Positions 1-12,700 of a stretch of DNA of 64,000 nucleotides are shown piece by piece. The stretch lies in assembly GCA_963377175.1 (NCBI GenBank), contig CAUJNA010003287.1:64501-128500 (forward strand), given 5' to 3'. Under the pieces are notes generated by a model. The model was not told where the DNA came from. It searched no databases and saw only the letters and a program-made list of their open reading frames with translations. Origin of the DNA: Effrenium voratum (taxonomy: Eukaryota > Sar > Dinophyceae > Suessiales > Symbiodiniaceae). Position 1 is the stretch's first letter, and every line of letters starts with the position of its first letter. A program made the position numbers and the translations under genes.

Positions 1-635
1 TTAAGCATCCTCCTTGTGGCTTCCCTTGAAAGAAATAGGACCGGGGGCGGGTTGTTGAAACAAGAAAGCTTAATCAAGCTTGGCCCAGAAGTTTGTCCCA
101 CAGAGACCTCTGTAAAAAAAGAAGAACACAAAAGAAACGTATCAGGAACATACAAGGAACATGTAAGAAAACAAGAAGAAGCATAGAAGGGACATATAAG
201 GAACAAAAGAACCACATGTTCAATCCCGGAAAAAAAAAAAAAAAAAAAACAAAAAAAAACACATCCTACGAGTTGGATGCACAAACATCCTGTATGACCC
301 CCCCAAAAAGAAAAAAACTGGGGGTAAACCACCTAGCAGGTGCCTCGGCTCGGCAGAGGTATGGATGGACGAAATTTCGTGTGCACCGTGGTTGAAACCA
401 TTGTTTGTTGGGTTTTGAAGGGGAAACATCAGAAACCAGGGTTTCTGAACGGTGCTGCGACAGGTATAGTAGCAACAAGGCTTGACAAAATTGCCCCAAT
501 CTAAAACTGAACAGAACAAACAAGAACACAAGCAGGCAACTTTACAAAAAAAACAAAAAGCAAAAAACTTAATAACATATCAAACAAAAAACAAACAAAT
601 GCCAAGAACTGTGCAGCACAGTCTGACATCTCAGC
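1..635. other. Intron or flank, A-rich
   Basis: A-rich with a 20-A run at 230-249. A dispersed repeat (ACCACCTAGCAGGTGCC ... GAAACCATTGTTTGTTGG, 330-428) is shared with 5760-5830. No exon seen. Confidence 0.5.
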
Positions 636-750
636 CCTCCGCCCTGCGCCCCTCCGCCCCCTGCGCCTTCCTGGCGAAGCCGAAACCGCCGTCCCAGGCG
701 TGCGCCACGTGCGTCAGCGCGAAGCGCAGCTCCGCGGCGCTGGCGGTGTC
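636..750 (-). CDS. Exon after ATPase module (leftmost)
   Basis: The acceptor is TGCCGAG|GACA. It reads [20 protein letters not shown], then [16 protein letters not shown]. The donor is probably GC (GGAGG|GCTG). The protein must continue to the left of the window. Confidence 0.65.
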
Positions 751-3700
751 CTCGGCATCGGCGCATGGCGCCCACGTCGGGGAGGCACACACCGGAAACA
801 CCCAGAAAAGGCAATAGATGCTTCAAACGGGTATGGGTCAAAAACAATCAGCATCAAAATATGGACCGCAGGTTTTAGTCCATGTTGCCATTTGCCAGGG
901 CAAGCCATTTTGAGTACTTTTTGTGAACTCCCAAATTGAGTCATGTTAGAGATGGATATCTCGGCCCAACCGACAAATATACATATATGTAGGTATATCA
1001 TATATATGTATATATGTATATATGTATAGTATGTACTATACATATTATGTGGGCGATGATGCTGCATATGTACTTTACTCTAACATACAAAACGTGCTCC
1101 TTTCGGAGACCCGGACATGTCTGTTCGTCCGATGAAACAATTCACTCTTCATGGCCTTGCAATCATAGAAATCCAACCCCCCTTCCCCAACCGGGATGTT
1201 TTCCCGATTCTAGCAAGGGTTGGTGTCAAACAAATCCAAGGGATGTCCCTCGAAGACCCTGGTAAAGGGATAGGACGGTTGGTGTGTCTCGAATTGGGGA
1301 CCCCGCAAAGCTGAAGACTTCCATTGCATTCTCTTTAAAACAACTCCAAACAGGGCACCAACTCAAAATCTCACAATCACAAAAGCCATTGTCAAACTAG
1401 GATGGGGAATCCACCATGTTTCTGGTGTCCTTCCTTTACTTACCACGAGGAGAACCCGAACACGCACGCGCGCGCGCGCGCAAGCGCGCCAGCGCGCAAG
1501 CGCCGCACGTGGGGTTCGCCGATTTTCTCCGAACCGAGGCGCCAAGATGGCCACCTCCGGACGCCAGGGCTGCAGAGAGCTTGGCACCTGTCGCCAAACA
1601 GAGCTGAAGCCGGACAGAAAATTTGAAAGGGGTCTCAGAACATCTTGAGGTTGAGTGAATGGGGTTGTCTTTTTCAGGGGGTACCCTTGTTTTGAAGGGA
1701 AGCCAAGAGGAAACCAACATGTTTTTGGGGGGTTCCGCAGTTTTTTGTGAGACAAGGCCATCGACGGCGTCCTGAATTCCAACACTGGCACTTCCGATCG
1801 AGTGGAAGGGCCCAACAACTCGAAACTTGCCAACCAACTTAAAATCCAGGAAAACCAGGGGATGAGATTACAACAGTAGTTGGGTGAATCAACATGATTT
1901 ACCGTGGAGTTTCATCAACTGTCGTTTTTTTCAAACAAAAGCACCTTTTCTTTTGCGGTGTTCGGAAAGATATGGATTTCTGGGTTCAGAATGGGAAGGT
2001 TTCTGTTGAATGTCCCAAAACATCTGGCCCTAACTCCACCCCAAGAAGTTGCTCTAACCTTCCTGGGACTCAGAATGAACACCTGGGCTTCCCATACTGC
2101 AACTTCACCTGTTGTTCTAGGTCCTCCAGACAGGTTAGAATAACGGTACCAACTTTTTCCTGTATAGTCTATTTTAGGAGAACCCTCCCAACCAAAAAAG
2201 GGGTGAGAAAGGGCACTGGGGGACCGAGTGTTCAGCCGGGCAACACAGTTTCCATGTCTTTCGTTTCGGACGCCCGAGGCGCGGAGCAGAACACCACGGG
2301 GTCGCCCACGATGGCGCGTCGACCGGCGTGGCCACGAAGCGACCAAAGGCGCTGGGTCTTGGCGATGTCATCGATGCCTGCCAGGTGTCACATGGTTGGC
2401 ATGGGGGTCCCAGTCCTTTAACAGGAATCCTTACAATGATTGTCTGAAATACCGACAACCAACCCCAAGTAGGGAGACGGTGGCACAAAAGGGTATGTGT
2501 AAAAATGGGGAGACTGGGACCGGGACCTACAATGGTGGCGTTCCTTTCAACTTCCCTTTCAACCAACCTTGAAAAAGGAAGAGCGCGCCTCGCCAAAAAC
2601 ACAAACCTAAACTAGTGGATTGGGTACTCTTGGTGGATTTCTGTGGATGGACAGATTGTGTGCAGTTGCTAGGCGGGAGGGTGGGGAGAACTTAGGCTGA
2701 TGGCTGAAAGCCCACCCATAGGTTCCCAGGTTCTTGCTATGTTGCATCTTCGCACGGAACCACCCTGTTTCAAACAAACACTCGGAACCAATTTGCTGAA
2801 CAGAACCCACGAAAAAGCAACAACGTTCAAAGGAACTCCTTTCCTGCAAGCCCCGTTCTTGGTAAGCATGAATTGAGGGCAAGTATGAGGGCGATAGATT
2901 TAAATGACACCGGACCAGACACTAGAGAGGTCCCAAAAAGAATCAAAAGGGCGGCCAGCTTGTTGGTGTATCTATTTCTGCGAGGGTCTCTTTTTGAGGG
3001 CACTTCATTTTTGGATGTTGCAATGGACAAAAGGGAAAAAAGTTGGATGGATTCTGTGAAAGCGAGCCAATACTCTTTGCTACTCACCGTGTCCCCCAGA
3101 GTTCCTCCTTGGGCTGTCCCCCCTTCTCACCTAGCAAGGGGCCTGCATCATGGGTGTTCGCTAGTGATCCCGCTGAGCTCGCTTCTCATTTGCCCAGACC
3201 CATCCGACTCATTCCGCACGTCCACGCGACAAAGGCACGTCCACGCACAATTCAGGCGCATTCTAGGTATGGTTGTTGGAGGTATGGATGCTTAGGTATG
3301 TACCTCCAACATAAGCTTGTGCCCTTATGTAAGTGGCACATAACCTCCATGCCTCCAAAACCCATCTCTGGAGAGTGTCCCTTGACAGCAAGGCCTGGCT
3401 TCCCGCTATTGTCCAGAAGAAGCTGAAAAAGCTCGGCCCACCATGCTGCCGACTTCTCCTGACGGGCCCCCCAAAATGACGGACTCATATAGCGTCCAAA
3501 TGCACTCACATCAACCCAGTTGCCTAGCTACCCTGCTAGATAAAGGGAATCCTTTGTTGGGATAGGGACTCCAAGAAACCAAACACGAGAAAAGAAGACA
3601 GAACTGGCTCAAAGCGTGAATCCTGTTGATTCCTTCACAGTTCCGGACCTTTAACCCGTATCTTGAATCCATTCGGATTGTCCCAGGCTTCAGGGATGGG

Positions 3701-6700
3701 CGCAGCCCTGAATTTTTCCGGCCCGTAACCTTTAGACCTGAATTTGTCAAAGATCCCCTGGGCCCCCTTACCTTCAGCCAACCAGAGACTGAAGTCTTTG
3801 TCATGGACATGCTCCAGACCCATATACCCTGCCCCCAGTCTTGGGTGCGGCAGAAAAAGAAGCACAAGCGGGTGATTCCAACCATTCTGAGATTCAAGCC
3901 ACAAAAAAGGAAGATAAATCGAACGCAACAAAAACAAACACAATCTGACAAAGGACTATGATTGGATCGTACTCACTTAAGTACAAGTTGGACAAGCAAA
4001 CATCAAGAAATCAAACAGAAACATCAAGAACACAATCTGATAAAGGACATAATGTGTTGATCTCATCCAAAATTGAAAACACAAACATCGAGAAACCAAC
4101 ACAACGACAACAAAACAGTCTATTAAAGGACATGTTTGCGTCTCGCTCTCATATGCCAATAACTGCCCCTGCCATGCTGGTGTTGTTTTCTTGTTTTCAG
4201 TTTTCTCGATGTGTTTGCAATTATCTATTCGCCGTGTGCCAAGTTGTTCGCTTTCGGATTATCATTGCTGCTGTTGCGTTGTGTTTTTGTTATTCAAATT
4301 ATGTCTAAATGTTTTTGCAAAAGGAATTCCTTTCCAACAGAGTTTGATGGAAGCAAGCAAACCAATCTGACAAAGGAAATGTTTGGGTCTTATTCACATA
4401 CAGGTCTGAAACACACAAAGAACAACGACACATCGAACAGAACAAATCTGACAAAGGAATTGTTTGGGTCTTGCTAACATGCCAATGACTTCCCCTGCGA
4501 AATGATGTTTGTCGTTCCGGTTTCTCAATGTTTTGTTGTTCAGACTTTTGTTTTGGTGCCAATAATTTATCAAGTGTTTTTTTTGCTTAATGTATTTATT
4601 TATTTATTTATGTTCATGTCCGTCTGCATCTTTTGAGAAAAGGAATTCTTTGTCCAAATGAGTTTGACAAAACTTTGTGCCGAATGTAAATGCAATGTAA
4701 ACAGGAAATAATTCGAACGTAATGTCCATCTTAAGCTAAAGCTTCCATTGGATTTCCATTCTAAATATGGTTTGATTGAAGTCTAACTAGATGTTGAGCG
4801 ACACTTGAACAAAATACAGACATAATAATTGTCATTGTTGTTTCTTTCAAGTGACCTGCTCCTCAAACAGGGCACATCAATTAACAAACTGGAGAAGGCA
4901 ACTTCAGTTCCACTAGGCTTCAGCTAACACAAATCGAATAGTCTGCCATAGTCTTGAGTATGCACATGTTAATTTACCAAACTATGTGCCATCAAGTTTC
5001 TATTTCATTCACAGCTTGAGATAGCAATGCTTGCCGACATCTTTCCTCGTTAAACCTTACGTCCTCTGTCACAGCAAAGAGACAGCAACATCATTGATTT
5101 ACACAGAAACAAAAACACACTACTCACAGCATCCGCCTTCTCACCACCTAGGCGTCCCTTTTTGAGACGAACCCATTTAGTCAACCCCCAGCAAAGTAGC
5201 ATGGGTGTGAATTCAACAATTGGCGGCCTTAGGTGGAAAATCCATTTAGCTGGCGATTTCAGGTCCACCACGTGTGAGGTGGTTTAACCATCACCTTTTG
5301 GGCCAGTTAATTTCCATTTGCTTAAGCCCCCTGGCAACACATTTTTTTTCAGTAGTGATGGATTCCCTTCAAAACCAACAGGGGAAATACCAAATATTCC
5401 TTTCAGCAGATGGAAGTCTAAAGTGAGACGAAAACATGGCCACATGATCCAAGATGATCCCTTTGCAGACTTGTTTTGTTGTCTGAGATGAGGGTTGCAG
5501 TTGCCATACCATTCCTTTGGGGGAGACGAGACCGCCAGGGTGGATCAAGTCCTCCATGCGCTCCGCAAGGAAGATGTCCTCGACCGCCAAGGCGCGCACG
5601 CCGCACTTCTCCAGGACCACCTCACCGTGCGGTCGCCGGCGACGAGTGAAGAAAACCCACCTGTGGAGGTTGTATACCACTTCTCGGTTGCTTGCTGCTC
5701 CCCTGCTAAATGGTTTGATGGAAAACCCATTGGTTGGCAAAGCCCACCTGTGGATGGTTGCGAAATCCATTTCGCACCACTTTGAAGCCATGATTGAAAC
5801 CATTTGTTTGTTGGTATTGACAGGGGAAGCGAATCATTCCAGGACTTCTTAGGTGGTGCAGGATTTCGTCCACCCACAGTGAGGTGGTATACCATTTCCA
5901 CAGGTATGAATTTTGATTAGGGACACTTTTGGTCCGGACATCGTTTCGGTGGAGATTTCTGTCCAACCACTTTTCAGGGCGTTCCCAGCTGAGCTTCTTC
6001 GGCCGAACATAACCTCCGTCTCCCATGAATCGGGGAGTGTGACCAGTGTTCATCCCCTGTCCGTTGCTATCTAGGTCCTCCAGTAGAGAGGTTAGAACAA
6101 GGGTGCCCACTTTTTTTTTGTCCGTAGTCTATTTTAGTAGGGGAATCCTCCCCCAAAAAGAATTGGTAAAAAGGCACCTAGCTGGGGGACCTAGCTAGAA
6201 AGAGCCCTTCATCCGGGCCTGCAAAGTCTCGTCCTGCACCACCTGCGTGGCAAGGAGTCGCACGCGGCTTTTTGTTGCTCTCTGCCAGCAACAGGAGCGA
6301 AGAAACAAGCATTCGCAGCGTTCCTTAATTGATACAGCCCCAAAAACCACTTGATTATGTTGATTGTTTTTCTTAGTTGTTCACTGTTTTGTTAGTTGTT
6401 GATTGCGCGCCATCTTACTTGCTTCACACGGAATTGATTCCTCTAAAGCAGTTGGCCAAGGTTGTTTTCTATTTCGCCCGAATACGTCCTTTCAGGGACC
6501 CTGACGAATTAGTTCCCAACATCGTGACTTGATTTGGTCTCGAATACCCTACTAGTACAACCCATGAATGTGATTCTTTAGGCCCCGACAGCAACTCGCT
6601 CCAAACGCGCTCCGGCAATCACTTTAAACAACCAGAAAGCTAGGCTGTTTTTAGATCCCCCGCTAAAAGTGACTAACTTTTAGTGGGTTAAATTCGGAAA

Positions 6701-9700
6701 CTACCACTAAACACTAAAAGGATCTAAAAAGCTAAGGGGAGGCTGGGAGCCACCAAGGTTCAAGTACCCCGCCCTCCGCCATGATTGAGGAAAAAAGGGA
6801 CTCCGACGAGGGGTTCCAGGCTGTTGAAAGGGGTCTTTACACATTTCTTGAGAGGGGGGTTCTCTGAAGAGGTTGATGGCCCGTGTTTGCAAAGAACCAG
6901 CCATTTTCCGAAAGGGTTTTTAAGGTGGTTTTCCCAAGAAAAAATGATCGAAGCTACCCCTAAAAGTCTTGCGTCCTTGGATCCAGTCGTGTCTCCATGT
7001 GAGTCATTGAGCCCTCGCCGCCCAAAAAACGTCCAGTCCCAAGAGCAAAATCTGTACCTTGACTGGTACGAGCCTTGGTACCAGTAAGCAGGACAGGGAG
7101 AACCGCCGTGGCTTGCAAGACATGGGATTCTTGGAGGGTACCTGCCCCAGGAGAGTCCTCCAAAAGCAGGTTCCTTGGACTGAAGATGGGCGAAAGGGAG
7201 CAATTCCAGTCTAGACATTCCCCCAAAATTCTCTCCTTCCGGATTTTTTGCCATCTGCTTTCACCCGGGCGTAATTCTTAATTGCCAACGTCAGCCCCCC
7301 CAGTAGACTCAGGGGAAACCCCAGTGTCTAACTGGAACCCGAAACACAGTCGAACGAGTGGGCTGAATATCTTCTACACAGCAGAAATGGCTTCACCGTG
7401 GGCAGTTTGAGGCCCCGCGTGTCAGGAAGCCCAAGACTATCCCGTCTGAAAGGAAGGACATGCCGACAAGCTAACAACTCATCGCTGGGAAAACAACTCA
7501 TGGCTGGTCCGGGGGAGAGTCAACTGATCCCCAGCCATGGCGCGCTAACACCAAGCCACAAAACATATACTAAGCCCATGCTGAGCCTCGAGCTAAGAAT
7601 CAAATGTAAATAACATGTTTAAGACGAGGAAATCGAGAAAATGAAACTATCCTTTCGAGTACCAAGGAATACTAAACAAATGCTCAACCGATTCGAAAGA
7701 CTACTGAAAACAGTACACAATAATAGCAAACCAATGTTAAACCAATTCTAGACTGCACTGGGGCAACTCAAAGGAAAGCTCATTGCTTGAGTAGGCAGCT
7801 CTGACTTTAGGTTGTTCCCTATTGAACCGCCGATTCGCTTGAGGGGGAGCCCTCTATTGAGCACCGGCCCCTGAGGCTTCTCCTTTGGTCTGCGCAGGAT
7901 CTCCGGGTCCACAAGGTACCCTAGGGGTGCCTTAGGGTTTCTCAAAATTCTCTAAAGGCTACTTGGAGTTCCTAGGCTCGCTTCGTGACTTTTTTCTCCC
8001 CGGTTCCTTCAGGTTCCTTGGGGGCCTCAGGGCCATCCCTTAATTCAGATTCCGGGAACTTTCGGCCTCGGCACAAGGGTAGAAGAAAAAGGCCCCTGCT
8101 GCAAGCAAACCATTTTTGCTAGCAATGCTCGACCCAGGTTTTGTCATCCACCTGGAGAAACCCGGTCAGGGTCGGCCCTGACAAACCCTCCCCAAACTAA
8201 CAATAGACCCAGTCACTTTGAACTGACATCAATTGCTCAACTGCCTTGGGCAATCACGTGGGTGTGTCTTTTATACAGGTACCCCGTTGTTGCTTTGTCT
8301 ATAAAATTTTGGGGAACCAAGGACACCACCCATTTTAGGGGCCCAAGTCCTATGTTGAGAACCATCCTAGGCTGCCCTCAGATCCCCTGCTAAAAGTTTA
8401 ACTTTTAGTGGACTCAATGGAAACTACCACTAAACCCTAAAAGCCTAAAAAGCTAAGGAACCGGATGGCTGGGGGCCACCAAGCATCCACGCTGTTTCTG
8501 GGCAGAAACCCGTCTTTTTGCCAACCCTAGGTCCTCCAGTAGAGAGGCTAGCATAAGGGTACCCCTTTTTTTCTGTAGTCGATTTTAGCATAGGGGAACC
8601 CTCCCAACCGAAAAAAAGAAGCGGTCACAGTTGGCACCGAGCTGGGGGACCTAGATGGCAACTAGGAAGTCACCTCATTGCACCCACCCAAAAAGGGACA
8701 CCTGAAAGGGTCAAGCAGAAGGTCTTTCCACCAACCTACTGGGGGACCTCGAAGCCTACTGTGGGATGGACGAATTCCTGCACCATCTAAGAAGCCCTAA
8801 AATGTTGGGATTTTCCTGTAACTACCCACAAACAATGGGCTTCCGCGCTTTTCCTGGGCAGAACCCCCCGTCTCCCTCCCCCAAAAAAGGGGTGAGAAAG
8901 GGCACCCAGCGACCTCGACACCCGCGCCCCGCCTGCAGCCCCGCCGCTTGGAAGGTCTCCGCCGTCACCAGCGCCAGCACCCGTGCGTCAGGCAGCCGCA
9001 GCGCTGCCGAGGAGGCCGTCAGGCCGAGGTCCGGGAGCACCGCGCGGAGCTCGCAGATCACCTGGAGAGATGCGAAGACAACGCCGTGCGCGGTTCCCCC
9101 TCCTGTTGTTTTTTTGGGAATTTCCTGGTTTCCCGTGGTTTCCACCCCCCCCCCCCATTTTTTGGGGGGAATTTCCTGGTGGTTTCTGGAAGTGCCGGGT
9201 GGGGGATTTCCGGGTGGTTTCCCCCACTTTTGGGGATTTCTTGGTGAGTTCCCTATTTTTTGAGGGATTTCCGGGTGGTTTGCCCATTTTGGGGGGATTG
9301 TTTTCGTGGTTTCTCCCATTGCTTCTGATTTCCCTTTGGATTGCCTTAAGAGGACAAAGCCATTCTTGTTTAGCCCTCTCCAGACTGCGGAACCTATAAC
9401 CTGAAAGCCCCCAACCTCCCAACCTTCTCCGCCATTCCCCTGACATGGGCCAACTGGGCCCCACTCTGAGTAGACCAGACATGTTTGAGGGAATCAAAGG
9501 GCAACCAACCTTTCTGGGGTTTCCAAATTTTGAGGCAAACCCGAAAATTGTCTGATTCTGTTCCATACTTAGTCTATCCAAGCAGAATTAGATGTTTGGA
9601 GAAGGGGTGCTTGCTGAAGGGCAATCCACCTTCTGTTCAATTTGCAGGGGGTATTCATTGAAAGCTTGCAAGCAAAACTCAAAATCAACCCAATCAAGCC

Positions 9701-12700
9701 AGCATTCAATCAAAACCACACAGGCATTGTATCTCTGTTGTGGTGTCGTGTTGGATGTGTCCCACTTTTCTCAAAGTGAAACAAGCAGTCAACATAAGTC
9801 AGCAAAATTAGAGCTGAATCAAATAAAAACCACGAGACACGATCATAATTGTACCCAAAAGCCTTGGAAAACACTGACGGTATACAACGCAACACGTGTT
9901 GTTGTTTATTTTCCGCGCTTGCTGATTATTGAAACGGGGGCTTCCAGCAGGCCAGTCTGATCAATCTTTCTGGCCAAATTACTCATTCACAACCCGCATT
10001 TCTGAATCCCCAAAAGGGACCTGCCAGGAGCTGTTGTACACGACGAATTCGTTCCGCAGTCAAACTGGCCCGCGAAACGTCTTGCTTCTTAGCGCTTCCC
10101 CCCCGATACTCACTCTGGCCCAAGCCTCAAGGGTCCCTCGCGGGTGAACGTCGATATCTCGGACCCGAAGTCACATCCGAGTCAAAACCCTGTTCCCAGA
10201 CCGCCGGACTTCGGAAAAGAAGCGGCACTTGTTTTGCTTGCTTCTTCAAGAGAAACCTGCTTGAACACAGTGGCCATGGGTAAAAGGTCAATATTTCCGG
10301 GGGGGGGGTCTTGGAATTTCTGAGCCCACCTCCTCTGCGAAGGCTTGCCAGAACGGAGGTGTCCCGGGTCCTATCACATCGGCTCGCACGTTGGTGTGTG
10401 TGCGAGTGAGTGTCCGTATTTGGGTGTGAATTTTAGTTGGGACCCGCAATGGTAGACATCATTTAAGCGGGAGAAACATGTCCACCCATGTGGGATTAAA
10501 ATTCCTCATAAAGAGTCACAGCCATGTAAGCCACAGTCACACTATGCTGTCCTCCAATTGGGTCATTTGAGATGGGTAGCGCAGCTTGGCAAATGGGACA
10601 AGGACATCATGGCCTGTGAAAGGGGAGTTGCACCCCCATGTGACTCAACTCCAACGCCTGCCCCCCCCCCCCCATGCGAGACGAGCACTTCTCGCCTAGA
10701 AGCCGCCCAGCCCAAATACTCCAACTTGCTCGCGGCGATCACCCCAAATTTGGTCGCGAAGATTGAGTTCGGAGCCGAAATCAAAGCCCGGGTGTAAAAA
10801 CCTCGAGTTTCTGGCCTGATCCATGGCTGTCGAAGCTTGGCTTTGGACCCTTAGCTGAACAATCGGAAGGATAAAGCATGTGACAGGTTTCAACCCCCCC
10901 GCCCTCTTCCCCACTCGACAAATAACAACAAAAACACTCCGATGTTTTTTTTCTCTCCCTTGGTGAAGCCACTGATTTGTGCCAGGCTCCCCGGTGCAAA
11001 AAACGAGTCCCACTTTGACGGGGTGTCACACACCTGCACCCGGAAGCCCAATAAAACCAGCGAAAACGAAACACGGCCAGCACAGAAGGAGCGATTGGAC
11101 TGCTGGGATCACTTCCGGCACCATTATTTGCTTGCCCGGGCTTGCTTCAAAAGAACTTGCCACCAAGCATCAACACAAACCACAAACAAACACATTTAAT
11201 TTGGTTTCCCGGCGTTTTGGGTTGCGAAACGGCCAAACCACAAAAAACAAAAAACAAAAAACATAATCCAACGAGCGCTGGTCCTGTGCTGGGCAGAAAG
11301 GCCGCCAAGTGCGGCTTCACCTCATGGTGGCGCGCCGCCACTGTGAAGAGCTTCGCAGCCTGCGATTTCGAGATGGGCGACGTGCGATTCGACAGACGAC
11401 GGCGCCTGGAGGCTCCTTCTGACCGCTGAAAAGTGGGGTCATTACCCAAAGTTCCAGGGGTAACTTCCCTTTCATGGGGAATCAACCCCTAGAACAATTA
11501 AGCAGTTACAACCCCTTTTTCTAGGGGTCAGGAGACGGTAGGCGTCTAGGTGCAGGATTTGGACAGGAGCAAGGGGAGCCATCGGAAGACTGATTCGATT
11601 TTTTCGGCGGCAAAGGCTGCCCGAATCGGCTCTGAATAAGTAAATAAAAGGGGGGCAATGGGGGGGGGAGGGTGTCACATTGCGCAATGCTGGGGAAAGG
11701 GGGAAAGGGGGGGAAAGGGGGGGATGGGGGGGGGGGGAGGTTAGTTGTCACACCTCTTCAGTGAAATTGGTTGCTCACATAAACGGCGAGTGCCTGTGTC
11801 ACCCACAAGCTGCTGGTGTGTCATGCCGTCTTTAGAGGACCCCACGATAATTTCCCAAAACCCCGCTGGACATCAGATTCCGGATAAGACAACTGCTCTG
11901 CGGCCGGCCTTTTACCATAATTCCAACAAAATGTGAAATACAAAAGCGGACCCCCAAGCACAGGACCAAGATGCTGAGCCTGCAACTTACCGCGTCGGTG
12001 AGATCTCTGAAGGGGAGCCAATGAGAACATCCAAGTGAAATTCCCTTTATACAAATTCCTCCAAAAGCCTTCAGAAGGTTGGGTGGTGATGTACTTGCAT
12101 GCGAAGTCGCTAGAACATTGTTGCGAATGCCGCAGTGCTTGCCTACAGGGAAAAACTCAATGCCCTTCAGGCACCCGGAGAAACTCATCGGCCAACACTT
12201 GCTGACAGTGGGGCCGCTTATCCCTCCAAAGGGGTTTTGGAGGAACCCGCGTCTTGCAGGGGGGACACCCACAAAAGAAGCGAGTGAGGGGACATGCTGA
12301 GATGCAACCACTGTCGACTGTCAAGGTTCCTCACAACCACTTTGATTAATCAACCCCAGTTTACGAATAACAATCACTTCTGGAGGGCGGAATGATATGG
12401 AACTCAAAGCCTCGCTCCAAAACCATCCAGAGATCCACTGGGAGGGTATGACGCTGGCATCTCCAACTCCGAGCGAGTGAGGCGGGCAGGGCTCGCAGAC
12501 ATGGAAACCGGGGGAGCTTTGAGGGGTTTCTTTTTGGCTTCCTTTTACATACAAACGACCAGGGGGCCACCATTTCGAGAAACGTTCTGGCAAACATCTG
12601 TAGCTTCTGCCTGTCCACGTCTTGGGAGTTTAGGCTAGCATTTCCATTTGTTGCGTTGCTCCAAGCCCCTCTGGGCGAAAGGTCGTGAGTCCTGTTGTAG

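Noticed and set aside
10700..10800. Moderately GC-rich island with open minus-strand frames
   Set aside because: Two frames are equally plausible ([12 protein letters not shown] or [15 protein letters not shown]) and the donor is undetermined, so it is not called as an exon.
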